Of a stretch of 64,000 nucleotides of DNA, positions 18,448 to 26,014 are shown in pieces. A model generated the notes under the pieces. That model was not told the DNA's origin, did not search any database, and saw nothing but the letters and a program-made list of their open reading frames with translations. A program made the position numbers and the translations under genes. Source of the DNA: an uncultured Actinomycetes bacterium (GTDB lineage: Bacteria; Actinomycetota; Actinomycetes; Actinomycetales; Bifidobacteriaceae); the NCBI GenBank assembly GCA_900314875.1, contig OMWX01000004.1, positions 1 to 64,000 on the forward strand. Reading direction: 5' to 3'. The first letter of the stretch is position 1, and every line of letters starts with the position of its first letter.

Positions 18448-19044
18448 ATGCGCATTATTTCCGGACGATTTAAAGGACAGCAGATTGCAAGTCCGCAATC
18501 CGTTACGCGCCCGACGACAGACAGGGCGAAAGAAGCGATTTTCTCTCATTTGGAGTCGCACGGATTTTTGGCTGAAGCCCGGGTGCTGGATTTGTATGCC
18601 GGCACGGGGGCTTTGGGATTCGAAGCATTGTCTCGCGGAGCAAAATTGCTTATTGCAGTCGAGGCAAATGCGGCTGCTGCCGGTCTTATAGGGAAAACAG
18701 CGCAGGAAATACTTAAAAATCCCGCTTCCGACGGAGTTTCGATTCGGGTTATGCGCGGAAAAGCTGAGAAGTTTGCTGAGAAGTTTGCTCCAAAAGCAAG
18801 GGAATCGGCGGAAAATCGGGCTTTTGACGTTGTTTTTATCGATCCTCCGTATGCTGTTTCGACGCAAGACTGCAATAATCTGATTGAAAAGCTTATCAGT
18901 GCAGGAATTGTCGCTCAAAACGGAACAGTTATGATTGAACGCTCCTCTCGAAGCGACGATATATCACCCCCCCTCGGATGGCAGATTTCTCAGCGCAAAA
19001 CATACGGCGAAACAGTCGTATTTTACCTGGAAAATCAGGAATGA
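18448..19044 (+). CDS. rsmD: 16S rRNA (guanine(966)-N(2))-methyltransferase
   Basis: A 198-residue SAM-dependent methyltransferase that modifies G966 of 16S rRNA. It starts MRIISGRFKGQ, followed by RPTTDRAKEAIFSHL, the SAM-binding VLDLYAGTGALGFEALSRGA and the catalytic DPPY. This order is diagnostic for RsmD. It lies 29 bp after recG on the same strand and converges on trmD, with a 16-bp tandem repeat array between them. Confidence 0.93.
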   Translation: MRIISGRFKGQQIASPQSVTRPTTDRAKEAIFSHLESHGFLAEARVLDLYAGTGALGFEALSRGAKLLIAVEANAAAAGLIGKTAQEILKNPASDGVSIRVMRGKAEKFAEKFAPKARESAENRAFDVVFIDPPYAVSTQDCNNLIEKLISAGIVAQNGTVMIERSSRSDDISPPLGWQISQRKTYGETVVFYLENQE

Positions 19045-19117
19045 GCAGGAGAACGAATTAAGCAGATTAAGCAGATTAATCGAGCCGCTGCTCAGCCTGA
19101 TTAATGAGGGCGGCAGT

Positions 19118-19213
19118 GTTGCCTCTCGGTCAGGTTGCCATTCGGTCAGGTTGCCATTCGGTTAGATTGCCATTCGGTCAGATTGCCATTCGGTTAAGTT
19201 ACCGTTCGGCTGA
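19118..19213. repeat. 16-bp tandem repeat array, 6 units
   Basis: Units of GTTGCCATTCGGTCAG with one to five changes start at 19118, 19134, 19150, 19166, 19182 and 19198. The array fills the gap between convergent rsmD and trmD and its last unit supplies the final codons and stop of trmD. Six contiguous units with no spacers rule out CRISPR. Confidence 0.92.
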
Positions 19214-20089
19214 GATCTTGCGCGGATGTTCTCCCGAAACATCCCAACCCTGCGAAATAAGGGTTTTCCTGTCCTCTTCAGACAGCTTTTCGCAATGAAT
19301 GCGTTCGACTAAATCAGGGCGGATGTTTGATGTGCGAATCAGAGACTCGCTCCGCTTTGCAGCTTCAATTTTCGCGTGATGTCCGCTCATATAAATTTCA
19401 GGCACGTCCATTCCGCGCCATCGTGCGGGTTTAGTAAACTGCGCATGCTCCAAAAGCGAATCCTCTCCCGAGTAAGATTCCTCGATAATCGAATCCGGAT
19501 TGCCCATAAAACCGGGGATTAACCGGGTTATCGCTTCAAGCATGACCGAAACAGCCGCCTCGCCTCCGTTGAGAACATAATCGCCGATCGAGTATTCGCG
19601 CACGTCGACGCCCCTGGTTTCATAGTATCTGGGTATGCGCGCGTCATAGCCTTCATACCGCCCGCAGCCGAAAATAATGTGCTTTTTTTGTGAAAGTTCC
19701 TTAGCGTCATTTTGTGTAAAAAGCGGCGCAGAAGGGTTGGGAAAAATCAGAACCGTGCCTTCGCGAGCTTCATATTTGCGAGAAATTTTCACATTTCTGC
19801 CGCTTTGAACAGCTTGACAAAACGTTGTATATCCGGCATTCTCGGATATATCGCTCGCTTCCAAGCCGAGCAATTCATCTAAACATTCGCCCCAAACAGC
19901 AGGTTTCATAACCATTCCGGCACCTCCGCCGCAGGGAGTGTCATCGACCGCATGGTGAACGTCGCAAGTCCAGTCGCGCAAGTTCCGAGCCTCGACGGAA
20001 ATAAGTCCTTTTTCTCTTGCTTTCCCCAAAAGACTGAGTGTCAGTGTTTCGAAATATTGGGGGAAAACTGATACTATATCAATGTGCAC
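19199..20089 (-). CDS. trmD: tRNA (guanine(37)-N(1))-methyltransferase
   Basis: A 296-residue SPOUT-fold enzyme that methylates G37 of tRNAs and prevents frameshifting. The trefoil-knot motifs are IFGCGRYEGYDARIP and EYSIGDYVLNGGEAAV, and the N terminus MHIDIVSVFPQYF is typical. The start is GTG 20089; the nearby ATG is out of frame. The C-terminal tail runs into a 16-bp tandem repeat, so its last residues are repeat-encoded. In most bacteria trmD follows rimM in one operon; here a LacI-type gene on the other strand separates them. Confidence 0.95.
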   Translation of the reverse strand: MHIDIVSVFPQYFETLTLSLLGKAREKGLISVEARNLRDWTCDVHHAVDDTPCGGGAGMVMKPAVWGECLDELLGLEASDISENAGYTTFCQAVQSGRNVKISRKYEAREGTVLIFPNPSAPLFTQNDAKELSQKKHIIFGCGRYEGYDARIPRYYETRGVDVREYSIGDYVLNGGEAAVSVMLEAITRLIPGFMGNPDSIIEESYSGEDSLLEHAQFTKPARWRGMDVPEIYMSGHHAKIEAAKRSESLIRTSNIRPDLVERIHCEKLSEEDRKTLISQGWDVSGEHPRKISAER

Positions 20090-20225
20090 GCATTCTACTG
20101 TACAACTTGCGGTGAATCAGCGCGATAATTTCTACGGGCGGTTATTTTTGGTCGTTCCGATTAGTGGAATTAAATACTGGTAACTTATTTATTGAGAAAA
20201 AAGAAAGAAGATGGAACGGGACTAA

Positions 20226-21320
20226 ATGCAAACAAAGCGAATTACGATACGCGACGTCGCTAAAATCGCCGGAGTGTCAGTTCCGACTGTTTCCCAAGTA
20301 ATCAACGGAACAGGAAGAATTTCCGAGTCAACCACCGAAAGGGTAATGAATGTTGTCAGAGAGCTGAATTACATTCCTGACTCCCGCGCTCGTTCCATGA
20401 GAACTTCATGCACGAAAACCGTGGGGCTTGTGGTTCCGGATCTTCGCAGTAATTACTGGTCCAATTTGGTTTATTCTGTGCAGTCCACTATGCTTGCTTT
20501 CGGTTATTCCACGTTGATCGGTGCGGTTTATGACGATATTGAGCGTCAGGATTCGTTTTTGAGATTTATGATCAAGCAGCGCATTGACGGATTTATTGTC
20601 GTTCCCAATGCAAAAGCAGGCGGCGTTTTGCCCTCTATTTGCCCCAAGCCCGGACAGGCTTCGGAAGAAATGTCAAACTCGGTTGTCATCGACGGCATAG
20701 AGTATTTGCGCAATTTCGACAATGTTCCCGTTGTCTTTGTCGACAGGATTCCGGAAAAACAGTTCGGCGTTTCGACTGTGACATGCGACCCGGCTACCGG
20801 AATTGCCGAAGCTCTGACGACAATTAAACAGTCCGGACACGAGAAAATTGCTTACGTTTCGGGTATTGTGGGCGTTTCTCCGGTTCTGCTTAAGCGCGAA
20901 AAAACTTTCCGCGACATTGCGAGCCGGAGCTTCAAATCGGAAAATTGCCTTATTGCGCGTCTTGAGAGCTTTGACAATTCGATTGAGTCTGTGATTTCTT
21001 CGCTGATGGCGAAAGGCGTGACATGCATCGTATTCGGATGCAGCGAGGATGCTTTGAATGCTGCAGAATACATGCGCGAAAACAACATTGTTATCGGAAA
21101 GGATATTTCTGTCGTTTCGTTTGATGATATTTCTGAATTCAGATTCATGACTCCGCGTCTTTCCTGCATTTCGCAGCACATTACGGATATGGGAGAAACT
21201 GCTTCCAGAATTCTTGTCGATGCTATGAAAGCCAAGCAAGAGAAGATAACACAGGAAGTCAAGAATGTTCAGACGAAGTCTGAGTTTATACAGCGCGAGT
21301 CGATTGCGAAATTGAACTGA
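20226..21320 (+). CDS. LacI-family transcriptional regulator
   Basis: A 364-residue regulator with the N-terminal helix-turn-helix TIRDVAKIAGVSVPTVSQVINGTG and hinge helix (ELNYIPDSRARSM), followed by a periplasmic-binding-like sugar sensor. Such proteins repress carbohydrate genes and respond to a sugar. No carbohydrate gene is adjacent: it is alone between trmD and rimM on the opposite strand, so its target lies elsewhere. It ends just before a strong intrinsic terminator. Confidence 0.9.
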   Translation: MQTKRITIRDVAKIAGVSVPTVSQVINGTGRISESTTERVMNVVRELNYIPDSRARSMRTSCTKTVGLVVPDLRSNYWSNLVYSVQSTMLAFGYSTLIGAVYDDIERQDSFLRFMIKQRIDGFIVVPNAKAGGVLPSICPKPGQASEEMSNSVVIDGIEYLRNFDNVPVVFVDRIPEKQFGVSTVTCDPATGIAEALTTIKQSGHEKIAYVSGIVGVSPVLLKREKTFRDIASRSFKSENCLIARLESFDNSIESVISSLMAKGVTCIVFGCSEDALNAAEYMRENNIVIGKDISVVSFDDISEFRFMTPRLSCISQHITDMGETASRILVDAMKAKQEKITQEVKNVQTKSEFIQRESIAKLN

Positions 21321-21330
21321 GAAATAACAG

Positions 21331-21366
21331 AAAAAGCCCGGGGTCTGCAGCAGTCTCCGGGCTTTT
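21331..21366 (+). terminator. Intrinsic terminator after the LacI-type gene
   Basis: AAAAGCCCGG and CCGGGCTTTT form a strong stem around a loop containing CTGCAGCAG; the T run serves the plus strand and the A run allows function toward rimM. Confidence 0.88.
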
Positions 21367-21480
21367 CGCATAAAATTTAATTATCAGAAAAACTGATTTC
21401 AGAAAAACAGTCTTGCGAATCTGCATATCAGACAATTATTCATTCGGCAATTAATTGACTGACCTCAGATCTCCTTAACC

Positions 21481-22107
21481 CTAAATCTCCAATAATCCCG
21501 GCGGAGGAAGAATAAGAATATATCCGCTTTCGGGGTCTGCATCCACAAAAGGCACAATCGATTCGACGAACGGGATAAGCGCGATTTTGCCGGCTTGAGT
21601 GTCTGCTTCGCCGTTAAGTCTGATTTCGAACAAGTCCTGCGCAGGGGAGTTGATTACATTTGTCACTTTGCCTATAACAGGCAGGGAATCGATATCGATG
21701 TTCTCGGCGTTTTCTGTGTTGATATCTTCGCCGCCCAATATAACGTCTAAATCGATTAAATCGCGAATGTACCAGCCGTCCTCGGGTTCTTCCGTATTCG
21801 AAATATCAGCCGAATTATCGGGTTCGCAGTAAAGCACGATTCCTTTGAGTTCTTCGGAAGCATTGCGATTGTCTATGCCTTCGAAAAGTACTATTCTGCG
21901 CTGTTTGAATTTGCGGGAACGCGCAACGGTAAATTCTCGTCCGTCTTTTGTCACAAGCACGCTTCCTGGCGCGAATCGCTTTTCTTCGGAATCGGTGAAG
22001 GATTGAACGTTTACTTCGCCTTTCAATCCTTGGGCTCTGCCTATGCGACAAACCCTCAGAAGATCTCTCTCCTGAGGGTTTGAATTGAAGTCATTTGACT
22101 GCTTCAT
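21481..22107 (-). CDS. rimM: Ribosome maturation factor RimM
   Basis: A 208-residue 30S assembly factor with the N-terminal RimM barrel (VCRIGRAQGLKGEVNVQSFTD) and a C-terminal PRC-barrel region (DLIDLDVI...VIGKVTNVIN...IPFVESIVPFVD). An acidic linker of about 30 residues (NSADISNTEEPED and NTENAENIDID) separates strands in the second domain. The ATG overlaps the stop of the upstream KH gene by 4 nt, indicating translational coupling in an rpsP-khpA-rimM operon. Confidence 0.93.
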   Translation of the reverse strand: MKQSNDFNSNPQERDLLRVCRIGRAQGLKGEVNVQSFTDSEEKRFAPGSVLVTKDGREFTVARSRKFKQRRIVLFEGIDNRNASEELKGIVLYCEPDNSADISNTEEPEDGWYIRDLIDLDVILGGEDINTENAENIDIDSLPVIGKVTNVINSPAQDLFEIRLNGEADTQAGKIALIPFVESIVPFVDADPESGYILILPPPGLLEI

Positions 22108-22337
22108 CTGCGAGCATCCGATACGTCCAAGCGCACATGTGAGTCGGACAAAGCCTGAATCACAGTGCGAATGGCATTTACCGTGCGGCCGTTTCTGCCG
22201 ATAACACGCCCGGTGTCTTCCGGATTAACGCGCACGCGAATAATTCTGCCGCGACTGTTTTCGAAAGACTTTACGGACACATCATCCGGAAAGTCGACAA
22301 TGTTTTTGATCAGATGTTCTACAGCTTCAGACAGCAT
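22104..22337 (-). CDS. khpA: KH-domain RNA-binding protein (KhpA/YlqC)
   Basis: A 77-residue single-KH-domain protein. The GxxG loop is VIGRNGRTVNAIRTV (about residues 44-58). In other Gram-positive bacteria KhpA binds RNA together with KhpB and influences cell elongation. It sits between rpsP and rimM, its classical position, and overlaps rimM by 4 nt. It starts 5 nt after the rpsP stop. Confidence 0.92.
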   Translation of the reverse strand: MLSEAVEHLIKNIVDFPDDVSVKSFENSRGRIIRVRVNPEDTGRVIGRNGRTVNAIRTVIQALSDSHVRLDVSDARR

Positions 22338-22342
22338 TTATG

Positions 22343-22819
22343 TCACTCAGCCTTTTCTTCCGCTGCTTCTTCAGCAGTTTCTTCGGAAGCTTCTTCAGCT
22401 TCGGCTGCCTTCGCAGCTTCTGCTTCAGCTTCTGCCTTAGCCTTTGCTGCGGCTTCGGACTTAGCAGCCTTGAGCTTCTGAGCTGCATTGTCTGCTGCTT
22501 CTACTCGAGCTGCAGCGTCAGGACCCTCGTCCGGAGTCTTCAAAGTGCCCTCAGCGCCGGGAAGACCCTTGAACTTCTGCCAGTCGCCGGTGATGTTGAG
22601 CAGCTTGAATACCGGGTCGGAAGGCTGTGCGCCTACGCCGAGCCAGTATTGGGCGCGGTCAGACTTGATCTGAATAAGCGAAGGCTGCTTGTTAGGATCG
22701 TAGGTTCCGATCTCTTCGATTACCTTGCCGTCGCGCTTCTTGCGGCTGTCAACTACAACCACGCGATAGTATGCGTAGAATTTTCTTCCAAGACGCTTCA
22801 AACGAATTCTGGTTGCCAA
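22343..22819 (-). CDS. rpsP: Ribosomal protein bS16 with Ala/Glu-rich tail
   Basis: A 158-residue 30S protein. The core (residues 1-80: [34 protein letters not shown]) is standard. It is followed by about 75 residues rich in Ala, Glu and Lys, as in other actinobacterial S16 proteins. Translation starts with TTG at 22819, supported by AAGGAG 7 nt upstream, an unusual start codon for a ribosomal protein. First gene of the rpsP-khpA-rimM operon. Confidence 0.95.
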   Translation of the reverse strand: MATRIRLKRLGRKFYAYYRVVVVDSRKKRDGKVIEEIGTYDPNKQPSLIQIKSDRAQYWLGVGAQPSDPVFKLLNITGDWQKFKGLPGAEGTLKTPDEGPDAAARVEAADNAAQKLKAAKSEAAAKAKAEAEAEAAKAAEAEEASEETAEEAAEEKAE

Positions 22820-23126
22820 AACGGCTCTCCTTGTGTGTAAAATTTGCTCGAATGTTCGCTCATGTGGGGCATGAAGAGCATTCTCGCGATGTCTCCCGCG
22901 CCGCAGGTTTAGAGGGCTCCTCCGGCACAGATTACGTTCACGATATTATCGTCTTCCCCGGACATATTCAATGCGTTTGTTTTGTGCCGCTGATTTTGTA
23001 TGTCGTAATTTGCGCACCATGTTTTGCGGCTGCGAATTTTTCGCGCGAAAGCAGCGCCTGAACATGATTCTCTGTCACGGAAGCAATTATTAAGCGCGAA
23101 TTCTGCGTTGCCTGTTCTGTGCTGCC
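22820..23126. other. Intergenic region upstream of rpsP
   Basis: About 300 bp between two minus-strand genes. Apart from the rpsP ribosome site next to 22820-22836 no promoter, hairpin or repeat stands out. A 96-residue plus-strand open frame (22771-23061) overlaps rpsP and has no recognisable features. Confidence 0.5.
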
Positions 23127-24353
23127 TTATTCAGTCTGCAGGGATGCTATAACAGCCGCATGATCGGTATGCATTATTTTTTCTGACGAAACTGCGGTCG
23201 CCCGTATGCCTGCCGTATGGATAATGTGGTCGAGTTCCAAAACTTTCGGGACGACAACCCATGAAGTCGGGAAAGTATTGTTGAATCCTTTATGAATCTC
23301 ATATGAAGAATCGCTGAATCCTCTGGCCAGCGTTTCGCGGAAAGTTGTATGATCCAAAGTCGAATTGAAATCGCCCGCGACTACTGCAGGATGATCGAAA
23401 TCAGTATTTTCCGCAAAATCTGCCAAATGCGCGATTCCGTATTGCCACGTTTCGCCGCCTCGCCTGGGAGACTTCGGGTGCACGCTTGCGAATTTAACGG
23501 TTTTGCTTCCGACAGGAATTTGCATCATCGGAGCTTTTGCGGCATGAAGATCAACAGATTCGCGGCTGCTTTGCACAGGCTGAATACGCGACCATAAGCC
23601 GTTGACACCGCCATTGTCGTCCTGAGAAGTCTCTCCGACGGCAGAATAAGGCATTAAGTGCGAAAGACCATGATTTTCAAGTCGTTCAATAATGCTTTTG
23701 TTGATTTCCTGCAATGCGAGAATATCGACATTTTCCCAAATTGCATAATGCATAATTGCGCTGGCATCGGCTCGTCCGTAACGGCAGTTTACAGTCATTA
23801 TTTTTACGGTTCCGTTCGAGCTGCCGTTTGAACTTGCGTTTGAATTGCCGGATTTTGAAACTTCGGATTTTGAAACTTCGTATGTCTGCTTCGGCAGAGC
23901 CAGAATGTCGTTCAACGGCGTATCAAACGGGATGAAATACCCTGCAGTCCAAGCAATGTGAACAGCAATAAGCAGACTTGAAATAATGCCGGCTGCAATC
24001 TGCGAATGCCTAAAACTCGCATAACAGATAAAAATAAGCGGCACAATCAGAAAAGGAATCAGCGCGATGACCTCAGGCAGAGGACGGTATGCTTCATATT
24101 TTGCGGGCAGATAGCGCAATGCCGACCACAAAATGCATATCGTCAATCCCAGCCAGATAAGAACCATGCGCGCTGCTCCTTTTTTCTTTGCCGTATTATT
24201 TGCTCCGCCGCCGTGCTTTTTGCTGCTATATCTCGAGCTGTTGTATCTCGAGCTGTTGTATCTCGAGCTGTTGTATTTTGCGTTGCTTCTTTTCGCGTCC
24301 GCAGATTTAACTTTTGACGCAGATCTCGGCTTCGGCGGCATTTTTGTCGGCAT
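23127..24353 (-). CDS. Membrane-anchored endonuclease/exonuclease/phosphatase family protein
   Basis: A 408-residue protein of the EEP (DNase I-like) superfamily. A basic N terminus with a YNSSR repeat is followed by three hydrophobic segments (about residues 63-80, 92-112, 117-140), then the catalytic domain: MTVNCRYG, LALQEI (metal Glu), SVHPKSP, VVAGDFNST and a final LDHIIHT...SDHA-type HTDHAAV. The domain would lie outside the membrane. Substrate is unknown; the family includes nucleases and phosphodiesterases. It starts 3 nt after the ffh stop and is probably cotranscribed with it. Confidence 0.85.
   Translation of the reverse strand: MPTKMPPKPRSASKVKSADAKRSNAKYNSSRYNSSRYNSSRYSSKKHGGGANNTAKKKGAARMVLIWLGLTICILWSALRYLPAKYEAYRPLPEVIALIPFLIVPLIFICYASFRHSQIAAGIISSLLIAVHIAWTAGYFIPFDTPLNDILALPKQTYEVSKSEVSKSGNSNASSNGSSNGTVKIMTVNCRYGRADASAIMHYAIWENVDILALQEINKSIIERLENHGLSHLMPYSAVGETSQDDNGGVNGLWSRIQPVQSSRESVDLHAAKAPMMQIPVGSKTVKFASVHPKSPRRGGETWQYGIAHLADFAENTDFDHPAVVAGDFNSTLDHTTFRETLARGFSDSSYEIHKGFNNTFPTSWVVVPKVLELDHIIHTAGIRATAVSSEKIMHTDHAAVIASLQTE
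24232..24276 (-). repeat. 15-bp in-frame tandem repeat, 3 units
   Basis: CTCGAGCTGTTGTAT at 24232, 24247 and 24262, each with a CTCGAG palindrome. Read on the minus strand it encodes the YNSSR pentapeptides of the EEP protein's basic N terminus. Confidence 0.92.
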
Positions 24354-24356
24354 TAA

Positions 24357-25946
24357 TCAGCCGAGCAGATTTCCCAAACCGCCTCCTAGCATGCCTTCGG
24401 GCAGCTGCGGAGTGTCATTTTTCTTAGCAAAAGAAGAGCCGGAATCGTTTGATTTGCCGGCCAGACGGTTGCGCAAAGCCTGTTCTTCGGCTGCTCTGCG
24501 CATCGGATTGCCCGACTTTGAACCTTTTTTCTTCTTAGCTTTCTTCTTGCGCTTAGCAGCAACTGCGGGACTCGACATTCCCGGGATTCCGACATTGTTC
24601 ATGCCCGGTCCCATGCGCTTCATCATTTTCGCAGCCTGATTAAAGCGGTCAAGCAAACCGTTGATAACAGATACGGATGTGCCCGAACCCTTTGCGATTC
24701 TTGCTCTGCGAGAACCGTCGATAATTTTCGGATTGCGTCGCTCTTCGGGAGTCATCGAGCGGATGATTGCTTCCGTGCGATCGATTTCCTTCTCATCAAG
24801 CTGATCGAGCTGAGCGCGATGCTGAGCCATTCCGGGAATCATTCCCAGAAGCTTTTTCATCGAACCGAGCTTGCGAATCTGCTGAAGCTGATCGAGGAAG
24901 TCGTCCAATCCGAATTCACCGGCAGAAAGCTTTTCTGCGGCTTTTCTCGATTCTTCTTCGTCAAATTCGCGCTGAGCCTTCTCAATAAGCGTGAGAATAT
25001 CGCCCATGTCAAGAATTCTCGAAGCCATGCGGTCGGGATGGAATACTTCAAAATCCTTAAGACCTTCGCCAGTCGAAGAAAACAGAATCGGCTTGCCGGT
25101 AACCGAAGCAACCGACAGAGCCGCGCCGCCGCGCGAGTCGCCGTCAACCTTGGAAAGCACGACGCCGGTGAAATCAACGCCTTCATCGAAAGCTTTCGCA
25201 GTCGTGACTGCATCCTGACCGATCATAGAATCGATAACGAAAAGCACTTCGTTCGGATTAACCGCATCGCGAATGTCTCGAGCCTGCTGCATTAATACGG
25301 AATCAAGACCCAGACGGCCTGCAGTATCGATAATTACGACATCATAAAGCTTCTTTTTCGCGTATTCCACAGAATCCTTCGCGACCTGAACAGGGTCGCC
25401 CGTCGCTTCCTCGGGCGAAACGACATCCGAAGAAGCCGACTGCACGCCCGGTTCGGGAGCGAAAACTTCAACGCCGGCGCGTTCACCGGTTACCTGAAGC
25501 TGCGTAACCGCGTTCGGACGCTGCAAATCGCAGGCGACGAGAAGCGGCGAATGACCCGTGTCCTTAAGCCAGTAACCCAGCTTGCCTGCCAAAGTCGTTT
25601 TACCCGCACCCTGAAGACCTGCAAGCATAATGACCGTCGGGCCGTTTTTCGCAAAGTTAAGAGGACGATCGACATTTGCGCCGAGAATCCCGGTAAGCTC
25701 CTCATTAACAATGGAAACTACCTGCTGAGCCGGATTGAGCGACTCTGACACGTCCTCTCCGGAAGCGCGCTCGCGAACGCGCGCGCAGAAAGAACGCACG
25801 ACATTCACGGACACGTCCGCGTCCAGCAGGGCACGGCGAATTTCTCGGATTGTGCCGTCAATATCCGACTGTGAAAGTTTGCCTTTTGAACGAAGGTTCT
25901 TAAAGGCTCCGCTCAAGCGGTCTGTAAGTGAACTGAAAGCTGCCAT
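24357..25946 (-). CDS. ffh: Signal recognition particle protein Ffh
   Basis: A 529-residue SRP GTPase that binds signal peptides and 4.5S RNA for co-translational targeting. N domain at the start (FSSLTDRLSGAFKNLRSKGKL), G motifs GLQGAGKTT, DTAGR and SKVDGDSRGG, then the Met-rich M domain (GSMKKLLGMIPGM, MMKRMGPGMNN). An insert of about 25 residues (ASSDVVSPEEATGDP) lies in the G domain. ATG 25946 matches the conserved N terminus; the longer frame to 26033 overlaps cysS upstream sequence and is rejected. TAGAAT lies 10 nt before the ATG. Confidence 0.95.
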   Translation of the reverse strand: MAAFSSLTDRLSGAFKNLRSKGKLSQSDIDGTIREIRRALLDADVSVNVVRSFCARVRERASGEDVSESLNPAQQVVSIVNEELTGILGANVDRPLNFAKNGPTVIMLAGLQGAGKTTLAGKLGYWLKDTGHSPLLVACDLQRPNAVTQLQVTGERAGVEVFAPEPGVQSASSDVVSPEEATGDPVQVAKDSVEYAKKKLYDVVIIDTAGRLGLDSVLMQQARDIRDAVNPNEVLFVIDSMIGQDAVTTAKAFDEGVDFTGVVLSKVDGDSRGGAALSVASVTGKPILFSSTGEGLKDFEVFHPDRMASRILDMGDILTLIEKAQREFDEEESRKAAEKLSAGEFGLDDFLDQLQQIRKLGSMKKLLGMIPGMAQHRAQLDQLDEKEIDRTEAIIRSMTPEERRNPKIIDGSRRARIAKGSGTSVSVINGLLDRFNQAAKMMKRMGPGMNNVGIPGMSSPAVAAKRKKKAKKKKGSKSGNPMRRAAEEQALRNRLAGKSNDSGSSFAKKNDTPQLPEGMLGGGLGNLLG

Positions 25947-26014
25947 AATGTTCTCTATTCTACGCGCCGGCGCGGAAAATGCATATGTCTGCAAAATTCG
26001 GTAATCTTGGCGGT

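Noticed and set aside
19118-19213. CRISPR array candidate
   Set aside because: Units are contiguous 16-mers with no unique spacers and no cas genes nearby; a simple tandem repeat.
22771-23061. 96-residue plus-strand open frame upstream of rpsP
   Set aside because: It overlaps the rpsP start on the other strand, has no ribosome site and shows no family features.
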